Notes: generated from the sequence alone by a model not told the origin. A stretch of DNA of 64,000 nt from Hephaestia mangrovi (GCF_019880555.1 NZ_JAINVU010000003.1:550001-614000); one strand, 5' to 3'. Counted from the stretch's first letter, positions 1 through 11,786 are shown. Numbers and translations are program-made.

Positions 1-2
1 GC

Positions 3-749
3 AATGCGCTGCCGCTCAAGGATCTGCTCAGGATCAAGACCACCGGCGTCCACGTCAACGAGATATCGACCTTCCTCGAGCGCGAGACCGGCCGCGTCGA
101 TCTCGACAGCGTCAATCCGTCGTGGCTGATCTTTTCCGACGGCTTCTCGTCGAGCCGGATGCTGTCGGCGGTGTTCAAGCGCCTGTTCGACATCACCGCC
201 AGCCTGATATTGCTGGCGCTCACGCTGCCGCTGATCGTGCTCACCGCGCTCGCCATCAAGCTGGAAAGCAAGGGCCCCGCTTTCTATCGCCAGCGCCGCG
301 TGGGGCTCTACAACATCGGTTTCGACATCGTGAAGCTGCGCTCGATGCGCCAGGACGCAGAGGCGCACGGCCAGGCGGTATGGGCGGAGAAGGACGATCC
401 GCGCATCACCCGCATCGGCCGCGTCATTCGCAAGCTCCGGATCGACGAATTGCCGCAGACGTGGAGCGTGCTGAAGGGCGAGATGAGCTTCGTCGGCCCC
501 CGCCCCGAGCGCCCGCAATTCGTCGACGATCTCGAACAGCAACTACCTTATTACGCCGAGCGTCACATGGTGAAGCCGGGCATCACCGGCTGGGCGCAGA
601 TCAACTATCCCTATGGCGCCTCGATCGAGGATTCGCGCCAGAAGCTCGAATACGATCTTTATTACGCCAAGAACTATTCGCCGTTCCTCGATCTCCTGAT
701 CCTGCTCCAGACGATCAGGGTCGTGCTGTTTCCCGAAGGCGCGCGCTGA
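3..749 (+). CDS. XrtA/PEP-CTERM system sugar transferase (EpsB-like), 5' truncated
   Basis: The reading frame is open from the left edge of the window, so the N-terminal part is missing. The visible part has the stretch around VHVNEISTFLERETG that links the N-terminal region to the catalytic part in this family, one hydrophobic helix (LFDITASLILLALTLPLIVL), and the bacterial sugar transferase core with the motifs PRPERPQFV and GITGWAQINY. Such enzymes move a sugar-1-phosphate from a nucleotide sugar to undecaprenyl phosphate at the inner membrane and so start exopolysaccharide repeat-unit synthesis. The next gene, prsK, starts 4 bases after the stop, which places this at the end of an XrtA exopolysaccharide cluster. 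The residue order and the neighbours favour the TIGR03013-type family over a generic WcaJ homologue. Confidence 0.9.
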   Translation, partial: NALPLKDLLRIKTTGVHVNEISTFLERETGRVDLDSVNPSWLIFSDGFSSSRMLSAVFKRLFDITASLILLALTLPLIVLTALAIKLESKGPAFYRQRRVGLYNIGFDIVKLRSMRQDAEAHGQAVWAEKDDPRITRIGRVIRKLRIDELPQTWSVLKGEMSFVGPRPERPQFVDDLEQQLPYYAERHMVKPGITGWAQINYPYGASIEDSRQKLEYDLYYAKNYSPFLDLLILLQTIRVVLFPEGAR

Positions 750-753
750 CGCC

Positions 754-2801
754 ATGCTGGCGACGCTCACCTTGTGGGGCCATGCGCTTGCGGCGCTGCT
801 GTTCGGCGCGATCGCGCTCAGCCAGGTGCGCCGCGCCGGCGACGCGGTGCCGCAGCTCGCCTTCACCGCCGCGCTTGCCTGCACGGCTTTGTGGGCGCTC
901 GCGGTCGCCGGGATCGGCCCGCGGGAATTGCCGACCACGATCGCCGAAACCGTGTGCGATCTCGCCTGGCTCGCCTTCATGTTCGCGCTTGCCCGCCGCG
1001 GCCGCGACGAAAGGCAGGCGCTTGCCGTCACCCTGATTTACGGGGTCGTGCTGGTCATCGCCGTGGCGATGACGACGCTCGACATCGCGCTCGGCGCGTC
1101 GCTCGGCCCGGTGAGCCCCGCGCTCGCCACCGCCGCGCTCGTGATGCGGATGATGATCGCGGTCAGCGCGCTGGTGCTGGTCCACCACCTCCATGCCGCG
1201 GTCGCGCCGCACAGCCGCCACGGCATCCGCCTCGCGGTCGCCGCGCTGGCGCTGTTCTGGGGCATCGGGCTGACGCTTTACGGCGCTGCCTATTTCTCCG
1301 GATCATGGCCGGCGGGCATGGCTGCGGTGCGCGGGCTGGTGCTGGTCGTGCTGGCGCCGGTGTTCGCGCTGGCGGTCCATCGCAACGATGATTGGTCGCT
1401 GCGCCTGTCGCGCACCGTCGCTTATCAGTCGCTCTCGCTCGCGGCGGTCGCGCTTTACGTCGCGCTGATGATCGTCGCCACCGGGCTGATCGCCGGGATT
1501 GGCGGCAGCCATGCCCGGATCGTGCAGACCGCCTTTGTGTTCGGCGCGACCACCGCGATGCTGACCTTGCTGTCGACGCCCTGGCTGCGCGCCTGGATCA
1601 AGGTCAAGCTCGCCAAGCATCTGTTCCGCCATCGCTACGATTATCGGGCCGAATGGGTCCGCTTCACCGATACGCTCGGCCGGCCCGACGATGGCGGCGC
1701 CCCGCTTGAACAGCGTATCGTCAAGGCGGTCGCCGACGTTACCGATTCGCCCGCCGGGCTGCTGCTGACGCCCGATGGCGCCGGGCTTGCCGTCACCGGC
1801 GCGTGGAACTGGCCGGGCGAGGCGATCGCCGCCGGCGACGAGCCGCTCGCGCGCTACCTCGCCGAGACCGGCCGGATCGTCGAACTCGATCCTCTGCGCA
1901 CCACCGAGGGCGATGCCGCCGAACGTGCCGTCGTCCCGCTGTGGCTGCTCGATTCGCCCGATGCCTGGGCGCTCGTCCCGCTGACCCATTTCAACGCACT
2001 CGCCGGCGTCATCGTCCTCGCCCGCCCGCCGATCGCGCGCGCGCTCGATTGGGAGGATTTCGACCTGCTCAAGATGCTCGGGCGCCAGGCGGCGAGCTAT
2101 CTCGCCGAGGCGGCGACGCATGCCGTGCTCGCCGAGGCGCGGCGCTTCGACGAGTTCAACCGCCGTTTCGCGTTCATCATCCACGATATCAAGAATCTGG
2201 TGAGCCAATTGACCCTGGTCGCGCGCAATGCCGAGCGTCATGCCGACAATCCCGCGTTCCGCGCCGACATGGTCGCGACGCTGGGCGACGCCGCCGACCG
2301 CATGAACGCGCTGCTCCAGCGGCTGTCGCAACATCATCGCGGCCGTGCCGAACGCGCGGTGCCGGTCGATCTCGGCGCTTTCGTCGAGAGTCTCGCCACC
2401 GCCCGCCGCGCGCAGCATCCGATCGATGTGGTCGGCAGCGCGCCGGCAGCACTCGCCGATCCCGCGCGGCTCGATCAGGTGCTCGGCCATCTCGTCCAGA
2501 ATGCGATCGAGGCGAGCCCGCCGACGCGCCCCGTCACGCTCGCGCTCGGCAGCCAGGATGGCCGCGCGACGATCGACGTGATCGATCACGGCTGCGGCAT
2601 GGCGCCGGCCTTCGTCCGCGATCAATTGTTCCGCCCGTTCGTCTCGTCGAAGCCCGGCGGGTTCGGCCTCGGCGCGTTCGAGGCGCGGCAATTGACCGAG
2701 GCGATGGGCGGCACGCTCACTGTCGCCAGCCGCGAAGGCGAAGGCACCCGCTTTCGCGTCGCGCTGCCGGTCGCGACAGCCGACGCACTGGGGAAAGCGG
2801 C

Positions 2802-2805
<4 letters not shown>
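754..2805 (+). CDS. prsK: XrtA/PEP-CTERM system histidine kinase PrsK
   Basis: This 683-residue sensor kinase has about eight to nine hydrophobic helices in residues 1-285, a GAF-like linker (about 300-450), a phospho-acceptor box FAFIIHDIKN with the histidine near residue 476, and a C-terminal ATPase domain with an N box (LVQNAIEASP), a G1 box (DHGCGM) and a G2 box (GGFGLGAFEA). The architecture matches PrsK, the kinase paired with the sigma-54 activator PrsR in exosortase A systems. The stop overlaps the prsR start (ATGA), so the two are probably translationally coupled. The signal it senses is not evident. The start is the first ATG, 4 bases after the preceding gene. Confidence 0.92.
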
Positions 2806-4140
<1,335 letters not shown>

Positions 4141-4157
<17 letters not shown>

Positions 4158-6144
4158 GCGCCGCCGGACGCGCTGGGTTCGCCGCCGCCGTCGCCGCTGG
4201 CGGCTGTCCGCGCCATGGTTCCGACGCGGTGCTCTGGCGCTGATCGCGCTGGCGGCGCTCGCCGCGCTCGTCCTCGGCATTCGCCACTGGCGCGCGATGC
4301 CGCACCCGTCGCGCGCGCGCGGCGAGATCGTATCGGCGTTGACGCTGTACCGCGCCGGCAACATGAGCGGCGCCCGCGCGCAGGCCGCAGCCGCGGTGCG
4401 CGACAAGCCCGATTGGCCGCTGGCGCATGCCCTGCTCGCCCGGCTCTATCTCGCCGCCGGCAACGGCGCCGCGGCCGAGGCCGAGCTCGATCGCGCCAAA
4501 TCGACCGGATTCGATCCCGCGCGCCTTCACCAGCTCTACGCCGAAGCATGGCTGCAACAGGACGAGGCCGATCAGGCGATCCCCGAGGCGGATCGCGCAC
4601 TGCATCGCTACGCCGGTTACGCCGATCGCGTGAAGGCCCGCGCGCTCGCCGCCAGCGGCAATCTGCCGGCCGGCCGCGCGCTGCTCGAAGCGCTGCTCGC
4701 CGACGCGCCCGACGCCGCCGCCTGGGCCGATCTCGCCCGCCTGCGCCGCCAGTCGGGCGACATCGCCGGCGCCGACGACGCGATCGGCCGCGCGCTCGCG
4801 CTCAGCCGCCGCGATGCCGGCGCGCTGACGCTCAAGGGCGAGCTGGTCCGCGATCGCTACGGCCTCGTCGCCGCGCTGCCGTGGTTCGATGCCGCGCTCA
4901 AGGTCGATCCCGGCAATCCCGATACGCTGCTCGCCAAGGCCGCCACGCTCGGCGATCTCGGCCGTTACGGCGCGATGCTCGATGCCAGCCGCCGGGCGCT
5001 CGCCGAGCGTCCGAACGATCCGATGGCCTATTATCTCCAGGCAGTGCTCGCCGCGCGCGCCGGCAATGACGATCTCGCTCGTGATCTGCTCGACAAGACC
5101 GACGGCGCGCTCGACGACATGCCCGGCGCGCTGTTGCTCGGCGGTGCGCTCGATTTCCGCAACGGCGCCTATCAGCAGGCGGCCGACCAATGGGGCGCGT
5201 TGAGCGGCAGCCAGCCCTACAATCTCAGCGCCCGTCGCTTGCTCGGCGCCGCGCTGCTCGCCGGCGGCAGCGCCGACGACGCGCTCGATGCCCTGCGCCC
5301 GATCGGGCTGCGCGCCGATGCCGATGCCTATTCGCTCACCCTGATCGCTCGCGCTTTCGAGGCCGAGGGCAAGCGGGATTGGGCCGCGGGCTTCCTCGAT
5401 CGCGCCGCCAGCCCGTCGCGGCCCTCGTCCGCGCCGTTCGGCACCGACGACGGGGTGACGACGCTGGCCGGCACGGTGAACGCCGCGCCGGGCGATCCGG
5501 TCGCCGAGCTTGGCCTGATCCGCGGCTTCCTCGAGGCGGGGCAGGCCGGCGCCGCGCTAGGCCACGCCCGCGCGCTTGCCGCTGCCTCGCCCGGATCGCC
5601 CCAGGCGCAGACCGTGCTCGGCGACACCTTATGGGCGCTCGGCCGTTTCCCCGAGGCGACCGCCGCTTATAGCCGCGCCGCCAACCTCGATTTCGACGAA
5701 CCGGCGATGCTCCGCCTCGTCGAGGCGCTCGATCGCACCGGCCATCGCGATCAGGCGCAGCATGCGCTGGCGCTGTTCCTGTCGCAGAATCCCGCCAACA
5801 TCGCCGCCCGCCGCCTCGCCGCGAGCTGGCAGCTCGCCGCGCACGACTGGCCGGCGGCGATCGATACGCTGGAGGGGCTGCGCCGCACGATCGGCAACCG
5901 CGATGCGGCGATCCTCGGCGAGCTCGCGCTGGCGCATGCCGAAAACGGCGACGCGGCCATCGCCACCCATTATGGCGCCGCGGCCTATCGCCTCGCGCCG
6001 ATGAACCCGGCGATCGTCGATGCCTATGGCTGGGCGCTCGCCAAGGCCGGCGACCGCGACGGCGCGCGGCAGCTGCTCGTCAAGGCCGCCAGCCTCGCCC
6101 CCGGCGATCCCGGCATCGCCGCGCATCTGGCGGCATTGGGCTGA
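4141..6144 (+). CDS. TPR-repeat protein of the XrtA/PEP-CTERM locus (PrsT-like)
   Basis: This protein of about 667 residues has a very basic N-terminus (runs of Arg), one membrane helix (GALALIALAALAALVLGI) and then tetratricopeptide-like helical repeats to the end, for example around NPDTLLAKAATLGDLGRYG and PAIVDAYGWALAKAGDRDGA. Exosortase A loci usually carry a TPR lipoprotein (PrsT) beside PrsK and PrsR. Here no lipobox is seen, so this copy looks anchored by a signal-anchor helix. I chose the ATG at 4141 (MASTAERR), which overlaps prsR by 17 bases; an earlier ATG at 4123 is possible. The role is probably scaffolding of polymer assembly or export, which is inference from context. Confidence 0.8.
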
Positions 6145-6196
6145 CCGGCAGCGACAGCCGTTCCCATCCCCCGCCGAACGGGGTAGGACAGCGATC

Positions 6197-7009
6197 ATGA
6201 CCGATCCGCTCGCCCGCATCGCCGCCGCGCTCGACCGCCTCGCCCCCCCGCCGCCCGCGCATGCCGATCCGCTCGCGCACCCCGCTTATGTCTGGCGGCA
6301 GGGCGCGCTCGTCGCCGCGCGGGATTTCTCGCCGCTGCCGCTCGCGATGCTGCACGGGATCGAGCAGCAGAAGGCAGCACTGCGCGCCAATCTCGAACGG
6401 CTAGCCGCCGGCCACGCCGCGCAGGACGTGCTGTTGTGGGGCGCGCGCGGCACCGGCAAGTCGGCGGTGGTCAAGAGCACGATCGCCGCGGTGCAGGCGG
6501 CGGGCGGCGCCCTCGCCCTGGTCGAGGCGCCCGGCGACGGGCTCGACGGCCTCTCGGCGCTGTTCGACGCGATCGCCCCGGTCAAGCGTGCCTTCGCCTT
6601 GTTCATCGACGATCTCGGCTTCGATGCCGCGGCCGATGCGCGCCAGCTCCGCTCGATGCTGCAGGGCGGCGCCGAGGCACGGCCGAAGAACGTGCGGCTG
6701 ATCGTCACCTCGAACCGCCGCCACCTGGTGCCGCGCGATATCGCCGAGCAGGAAAGCGCGATCAACCCGCGCGACGCGATCGACGATCACCTCGCGCTCG
6801 CCGATCGCTTCGGGCTCAGCCTCGGCTTCCACGTCGTCGATCAGGACGGCTATGTCGATATCGTGCGCACTTATGCCGAGGCCTATGGCCTGCCCTTCGA
6901 CGCGCAGGAAGCGATCGGCTGGGCGACGCGCCGCGGCAGCCGCTCGGGCCGCGTCGCCTGGCAATATCTCGTCGATCTCGCCGGCCGCGCCGGCAAGGCA
7001 ATCGAATAA
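6197..7009 (+). CDS. ATP-binding protein, DUF815 family
   Basis: This is a 270-residue cytoplasmic P-loop protein with a Walker A motif (LLWGARGTGKSAVVKS), a Walker B-like stretch (ALFIDDLGFD), a sensor-like segment RLIVTSNRRHLVPRDI and a C-terminal helical region with RRGSRSGRVAWQ. The order of motifs matches the DUF815 AAA+ family, whose exact function is not established. The start chosen (MTDPLARIAAALDRL) follows a short purine-rich stretch (gggtaggaca) 53 bases after the TPR gene. It converges on the ABC permease gene with only 8 bases between the stops, so the two transcripts probably overlap. Confidence 0.82.
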   Translation: MTDPLARIAAALDRLAPPPPAHADPLAHPAYVWRQGALVAARDFSPLPLAMLHGIEQQKAALRANLERLAAGHAAQDVLLWGARGTGKSAVVKSTIAAVQAAGGALALVEAPGDGLDGLSALFDAIAPVKRAFALFIDDLGFDAAADARQLRSMLQGGAEARPKNVRLIVTSNRRHLVPRDIAEQESAINPRDAIDDHLALADRFGLSLGFHVVDQDGYVDIVRTYAEAYGLPFDAQEAIGWATRRGSRSGRVAWQYLVDLAGRAGKAIE

Positions 7010-7017
7010 GGGAGAAT

Positions 7018-8463
7018 CTACCCCACGAAATACACTGCAATACCGCTGATCGCGCCGAGCACGATCGTCACCATGAGGGTCAGCAGCCGCGTGACGAACG
7101 AGCCGGGGCGCTGGCGGTTGAAATTGCTGCGCGGCGCGGGCTTGCCGAGCTTGAGCTCGATCATCCCGGCCGCCGCGCCGCCCGCGGCGGTGAACAGAAT
7201 CGCGATCAGCGCCGCGATCGGGCTGATCGTGGCGATCGCGATCGGCACCAGCAACGCGATCGGCGCCGCGATCGCCATCGCCGCGCCCAGCTTGGCGCGA
7301 TCGATCTCGGCCTTGTCGACCGGCGCGACGGTGATCAGGTCCGGCGCGTCCTCTGCTGACACGGCGAGCCACGCGAAGCTGCCGACCAATTGCCCCGCGA
7401 TCGTCACGCTGAAGAATGCCAGCCCCGGCGCCAGCGGCAGATGATGATCCGATCGGAAGCCGATCAGCATCAGCGGAATCAGGTAGATCAGCCGCAGCAG
7501 GATGCGGAAGGTGAGCGCCGGATCGCGTCGCAGCAGCGTCACTTCCTTGGCCATGATGCTGGCGAACAGCCCGGCGCGGAAATGCCGCGCGATCGCCTTG
7601 GTCGAGGCGGTGCGGCGGTTGAGATGCTGCCCGGCATCGGCGACGCCGCGCTCGAACAAGCGGCGGAAGATCAGCCCGGTGACGAGGAACAGCGCCAGCG
7701 CACTGCCGAACAGCAGCACGATCGCCACCGGATCGCCGAACGCCGCGCGGCCGGGCAATTGCCCCGCGTAGCTCGCACCGAACCCATCATCGCGCAGCCG
7801 CTCGAACAGCGTCTGCCAGCTCGATTGACGGCGATGCTCGCCGGCATTGACGATCTGCGTCGTCAGGAACACCGCACCGCCAAGCAGCGCCGCGGCGACC
7901 TGCCCCACGGTGCGCGCCGCGCGCGGACCCGCGATCCGCGCCAGCACCAGCGTGATGGCGAGCCCGAGGCACGCAGCGACCATCGCCACCGCCGCCAGCA
8001 GCGGAATCACTCCGAACAGACCGGGATGGCCGAGCGCCGCGACCGGCACCGCGAACGGCAGCAGGAAGATCGCGAAGGTCAGCACGATGGTGCCCGCGAT
8101 GCCGCACAATTTCGCCATCAGCACGGTGCGCGGCGCGATCGGCGCGGAGAACAGCAGGTCGAGATCGCCCGCTTCGTAGAGCGTGCGCTGGCTGCCGAGC
8201 ACCGCCTGCGTCGTCATGAAGCTGAACAAGGCGATCGTCGCGGTCAGCACGATCAGCAGCGCCATCGGCGTCGCCGGAATCGGCGTCCCCGCCAGCCCCT
8301 TGGCGGTGAGCAGCCCGAACCCGACGATCACTGCGATCACCGCATAGCCGATCCAGCGCGTCGCCGCCTTGGTCTGCCGCGCGCGCAACGCCACGCGCAT
8401 CTCGTGCGCGAGCAACCAGCCGAACGAGGCCGGCCGCGTATGGCGCATCACCCAGCCGAGCAC
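7018..8463 (-). CDS. ABC transporter permease, multi-helix (ABC-2 type)
   Basis: This 481-residue integral membrane protein has about 10-12 hydrophobic segments and no ATPase motif. It follows the ATPase gene at 8468-9214 with a 4-base gap between that stop and this GTG start, so the pair almost certainly makes one exporter. The internal segment QAVLGSQRTLYEAGDLDLLFSAP resembles bacterial ABC-2 permeases that are large single polypeptides. The GTG at 8463 is used here; an ATG at 8448 (MRHTRPASF) is an equally good start. The substrate cannot be told from sequence. Confidence 0.8.
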   Translation of the reverse strand: MLGWVMRHTRPASFGWLLAHEMRVALRARQTKAATRWIGYAVIAVIVGFGLLTAKGLAGTPIPATPMALLIVLTATIALFSFMTTQAVLGSQRTLYEAGDLDLLFSAPIAPRTVLMAKLCGIAGTIVLTFAIFLLPFAVPVAALGHPGLFGVIPLLAAVAMVAACLGLAITLVLARIAGPRAARTVGQVAAALLGGAVFLTTQIVNAGEHRRQSSWQTLFERLRDDGFGASYAGQLPGRAAFGDPVAIVLLFGSALALFLVTGLIFRRLFERGVADAGQHLNRRTASTKAIARHFRAGLFASIMAKEVTLLRRDPALTFRILLRLIYLIPLMLIGFRSDHHLPLAPGLAFFSVTIAGQLVGSFAWLAVSAEDAPDLITVAPVDKAEIDRAKLGAAMAIAAPIALLVPIAIATISPIAALIAILFTAAGGAAAGMIELKLGKPAPRSNFNRQRPGSFVTRLLTLMVTIVLGAISGIAVYFVG

Positions 8464-8467
8464 CGCC

Positions 8468-9214
8468 TCAGGCCGCCTCGCGCGCCGGCTGGGTCAGCCG
8501 GATGAACGTATCCTCCAGCGTCGCCTCGTCCTCGCCGGCCAGCGCGCGCAATTCGGCCAGCGTGCCCTCGGCATGGAGCTTGCCGCCCGCGATGATGCCG
8601 ATGCGATCGGCCAGCCGCTCGGCGACTTCCAGGATATGCGTGGTGACGATCACCGTGTGCCCGGCATCGGCGTGCGCGCGCAGCACGTCCTTCACCGATC
8701 GCGCCATCGCCGCGTCCAGCCCGGTCAGCGGCTCGTCGAGGATCAGCAGTCGCGGCTTGTGGATCAACGCACCGGCGAGCGCGACCTTCTGCTTCATCCC
8801 GCGCGAGAAGCCCTCGCAGCGCGCGTCACGCACGTCCCACAATTCCAGCCAGCGCAACAGCCGCTCGGCCTCCGCCGCCGCCTCGCCCGGCGGAATCCGC
8901 CACAGCCCGGCGACGAAAGCGAGATATTCGGCCGGGCTCAACTTGTCGTAGATCATCGGCTCGTCGGGCAACCATGCGGTGATCGCCTTGGCCGCATTGG
9001 CATCGCGCGCGATGTCGATGCCGTAGATCGCGATGCGGCCGCGATCGGGCGGCGTCAGCCCGACCACCATCCGCAGCGTCGTCGTCTTGCCCGCGCCGTT
9101 GGGGCCCAGCAGCGCATAGAGCTGCCCCGGCGCGATCGCGAGATCGAGATCGGTGATCACCGGCTTGTCGAAAGCCTTGCAGACGCCGGTCAGGCGGAGC
9201 GCGTCGTCGGTCAT
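8468..9214 (-). CDS. ABC transporter ATP-binding protein
   Basis: This is a 248-residue ABC ATPase with a Walker A motif (LLGPNGAGKTTT), a signature-like segment (FSRGMKQKVALAGAL), Walker B (LLILDEPLTGLD) and the switch histidine in IVTTHIL. It resembles ABC-2 exporter ATPases of the CcmA/YhaQ type. I start it at MTDDALRLTGV. A longer frame to 9346 runs into the divergent thioesterase promoter region and has no family match. It is the first gene of a two-gene exporter operon with the permease at 7018-8463 and is transcribed away from the tol operon. Confidence 0.85.
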   Translation of the reverse strand: MTDDALRLTGVCKAFDKPVITDLDLAIAPGQLYALLGPNGAGKTTTLRMVVGLTPPDRGRIAIYGIDIARDANAAKAITAWLPDEPMIYDKLSPAEYLAFVAGLWRIPPGEAAAEAERLLRWLELWDVRDARCEGFSRGMKQKVALAGALIHKPRLLILDEPLTGLDAAMARSVKDVLRAHADAGHTVIVTTHILEVAERLADRIGIIAGGKLHAEGTLAELRALAGEDEATLEDTFIRLTQPAREAA

Positions 9215-9320
9215 CGGTGCATCATGCGAACAAGACACCGCTTCGTCAAAGACATTTCGTTGCGCCGATCGTGCCGGCTTCGGCTTGATCGTCCCATCCG
9301 ACACGCTAGAGGCGGCAGTG

Positions 9321-9785
9321 ATGGTAAATGCCGACCGACCGACCACCGGCCGCTTCGAAGGGCGCGAGCACCGTTTCGCGCTCCGCGTCTATTTCGAGGA
9401 CACCGATCTTTCGGGCATCGTCTATCACGCCAATTACCTGCGTTTCATGGAGCGCGCGCGTTCGGACATGCTGCGCTGTGCGGGGATTGATCAGCGCGCC
9501 GCGTTCGAGGCCGGGCTCGGCGCTTATGCGGTCAGCGATCTCCACATCCATTATCGCGCGCCGGCCCGGCTCGACGACGATCTGGTCGTCGCCAGCCGGC
9601 TCGTCGCGCTCCGCGCCGCGTCCTGCCGCATTCATCAAACAGTCAGCCGCGATCACCTGTTATTGGCCGAGGCCCATGTGACAGCGGCGTTCGTCGCGCC
9701 TTCCGGGAAACCGGTTCGGCAACCAAAAGCCTGGATCGACGCTTTTGCAGCGCTGATCGTTCAAGAGGATTCCGACGCCCGATGA
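9321..9785 (+). CDS. ybgC: Tol-Pal-associated acyl-CoA thioesterase YbgC
   Basis: This 154-residue hot-dog-fold thioesterase has the typical motif FEDTDLSGIVYHANYLRFME, in which the Asp of TDLSGIVYH is the catalytic residue of the 4-hydroxybenzoyl-CoA thioesterase type. The family hydrolyses acyl-CoA or acyl-ACP and is linked to phospholipid metabolism at the Tol-Pal complex. It is the first gene of the tol operon and its stop overlaps the tolQ start (ATGA). The in-frame extension upstream to 9153 overlaps the divergent ABC gene and is rejected. The 106 bases between the two genes should hold both promoters. Confidence 0.9.
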   Translation: MVNADRPTTGRFEGREHRFALRVYFEDTDLSGIVYHANYLRFMERARSDMLRCAGIDQRAAFEAGLGAYAVSDLHIHYRAPARLDDDLVVASRLVALRAASCRIHQTVSRDHLLLAEAHVTAAFVAPSGKPVRQPKAWIDAFAALIVQEDSDAR

Positions 9786-10474
9786 ATTTTGTCTTCAACA
9801 CCAACGCGGCGACGCTGTCGCCAATCGCGCTGTTCCTCCAGGCCGACTGGGTGGTGAAGATCGTGATGATCGGCCTGCTGCTCGCCAGCATCTGGACCTG
9901 GTCGATCATCTTCAGCTTCTGGCGCAAGCTCGGCCGCACCCGCAAGGCGACCGAGAAGTTCGAGCGCGACTTTTATCGCGCCGAGGATATCGACGCCTTC
10001 CACCGGCTGCACAAGGATACCGATCTCGCCGCCGCGCGGGTGTTCACCGCCGGCGTCGCCGAATGGCGGCAATCGACCCGCAACCGCACGGTCGATCGCG
10101 CCGGCACGCGCGAGCGGCTGGCGACGACGATGGGCGCGACGGTGGCGAGCGAGATCGATCGGCTGTCGGATCGCCTGAACGTGCTGGCGACGGTCGGCTC
10201 GGTGGCGCCGTTCGTCGGCCTGTTCGGCACCGTCTGGGGCATCATGCACAGCTTCACCCAGATCGCACAGTCGCAGAGCACGTCGCTGACCACGGTCGGC
10301 CCCGGCATCGCCGAGGCGCTGTTCGCCACCGCGATCGGCCTGTTCGCAGCGATCCCCGCGGTGATCGCCTATAACCGCTTCAGCCACGGCGTGAACAAGA
10401 TCGAGGCGCGCCTCAACCGCTTCGCCGACGGCTTCCACGCCACGCTGAGCCGGCAGCTGGAGGGCGCCGCCTGA
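9782..10474 (+). CDS. tolQ: Tol-Pal system proton channel subunit TolQ
   Basis: This 230-residue inner-membrane protein of the MotA/TolQ/ExbB family has three membrane helices: VVKIVMIGLLLASIWTWSII near the N-terminus, and two later ones in the segment with LATVGSVAPFVGLFGTVWGIM and GIAEALFATAIGLFAAIPAVIAY. With TolR it forms the proton-driven motor that energises TolA during envelope constriction. The start overlaps ybgC and the stop overlaps tolR (TGATG), which fits a tightly coupled operon. Confidence 0.95.
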   Translation: MNFVFNTNAATLSPIALFLQADWVVKIVMIGLLLASIWTWSIIFSFWRKLGRTRKATEKFERDFYRAEDIDAFHRLHKDTDLAAARVFTAGVAEWRQSTRNRTVDRAGTRERLATTMGATVASEIDRLSDRLNVLATVGSVAPFVGLFGTVWGIMHSFTQIAQSQSTSLTTVGPGIAEALFATAIGLFAAIPAVIAYNRFSHGVNKIEARLNRFADGFHATLSRQLEGAA

Positions 10475-10911
10475 TGGCGATGCACCTTCCCTCCGGGCGC
10501 GGTCGCGGGCGGCGGGCGCCGATGGCGGAGATCAACGTCACGCCGCTGGTCGACGTGATGCTGGTGCTACTGATCATCTTCATGGTGACGGCGCCGCTGT
10601 TGACCTCGGGCGTGCCGGTCAACCTGCCCGACAGCCGCGCCAAGGCGCTCGATCAGGATCAGAAGCCGACCGAGGTGTCGATCGACGACACCGGCGCGAT
10701 CTTCATCAACAAGGATCCGGTCAGCGAAAGCGATCTGCCCGATCGCTTCGAAGCGATCGCCGCGCAATCGAGCGACGGCAAGCCGCCGCAGATCTTCCTG
10801 CGCGCCGATCGCGGGCTCGATTACGGCCGCGTCATGCAGGTGATGGGCGAGCTCAATCGTGCCGGGCTCAATCGCGTCGCGCTGGTCACGGTCGGCAAGG
10901 ACGAGAAGTGA
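10474..10911 (+). CDS. tolR: Tol-Pal system protein TolR
   Basis: This 145-residue ExbD/TolR family protein has a short basic cytoplasmic N-terminus, one membrane helix (VDVMLVLLIIFMVTAPLL) carrying the essential aspartate of the PLVDVML motif, and a periplasmic domain with ISKD-like beta-strand segments. It works with TolQ to use the proton motive force. The gene overlaps tolQ by one base and is followed by tolA after 19 bases. Confidence 0.95.
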   Translation: MAMHLPSGRGRGRRAPMAEINVTPLVDVMLVLLIIFMVTAPLLTSGVPVNLPDSRAKALDQDQKPTEVSIDDTGAIFINKDPVSESDLPDRFEAIAAQSSDGKPPQIFLRADRGLDYGRVMQVMGELNRAGLNRVALVTVGKDEK

Positions 10912-10930
10912 TCGGGGATTCGGCCTGACG

Positions 10931-11770
10931 ATGGATCGCACCGAAAAGACCGGTCTCGGCGTCGCGATTGCAGGGCATGTCGCCCTGTTCGCCTTGCTGT
11001 CGTTCAGCCTGATGTGGCGCCAGCCGCCGTCGTTCAGCCATCCGCCGATGGATGTCACCCTGTCGACCGAGGCGGCGATGGAATCGGCCGCGCCGAAGAT
11101 CACCCAGCAGCCCGCCGAATCGCAGGCGCCCGAGGTCGGTCCGCCCGCCGAAGCCGCGCAATCGACGCCGGTCAAAATGACCAGCGCCGAGCCGCAGCCC
11201 GCGCCCCCCAAACCGAAACCGGCGCCGCAACCCAAGCCCGCCGAGGTCAGCAAGCCGCAGCCCGAAAAGAAGCAGCCCGCCGCCAAACCCGAGCCGAAAC
11301 CGCAGCCGAAGAAATCGAAGGGCGACAGCAAGGCCTCGGACCAGCCGCATGAGCGCGGCTCGCGGCTCGGGCCCAATTTCCTCAAGGGCATCACCGCGGA
11401 GAAGTCGGCGAGCACCACCCAGGCGCCGCGCGCCTCGAAGATCGGCGCGCAGGACATCGCCAACATCGCCGGCCTGATCAAGCGCCAGGTCCAGCCGTGC
11501 TACGATCTCGGCGCGCTTGCCGGCACCTCGGCGATGAGCATCGTCACCGTGCTGCGGCTGCAATTCCGCCGCGATGGCTCGGTCGCCTCGGCGACGCTCA
11601 GCCGCCAGGATGGCGTCAACGGCTCCAATCAGCAATACTCGCAGCAGATGGCGGATTTGAGCCGCCGCGCGGTGCTGCGCTGTTCGCCGCTCAAGGGCCT
11701 GCCGCCCGATCTCTACAAGGGCGGCTGGGAAGATATCGAATTCACCTTCAGGCCGAGCGACTTCGGCTGA
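10931..11770 (+). CDS. tolA: Tol-Pal system protein TolA
   Basis: This 279-residue protein has one N-terminal membrane helix (GLGVAIAGHVALFALLSF), a long proline-, lysine- and glutamine-rich linker (about residues 60-150) and a C-terminal TonB/TolA-like domain with the two cysteines of VQPCYDLG and VLRCSPLKGLP that often form a disulphide there. The linker is Pro-Lys-rich, as in alphaproteobacteria, rather than the Ala-rich coil of enteric TolA. It spans the periplasm between TolQR and Pal/TolB. The start is MDRTEKTG after tolR; the frame continues upstream but only inside tolR. Confidence 0.9.
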   Translation: MDRTEKTGLGVAIAGHVALFALLSFSLMWRQPPSFSHPPMDVTLSTEAAMESAAPKITQQPAESQAPEVGPPAEAAQSTPVKMTSAEPQPAPPKPKPAPQPKPAEVSKPQPEKKQPAAKPEPKPQPKKSKGDSKASDQPHERGSRLGPNFLKGITAEKSASTTQAPRASKIGAQDIANIAGLIKRQVQPCYDLGALAGTSAMSIVTVLRLQFRRDGSVASATLSRQDGVNGSNQQYSQQMADLSRRAVLRCSPLKGLPPDLYKGGWEDIEFTFRPSDFG

Positions 11771-11786
11771 GACGATGGAGAGAAGG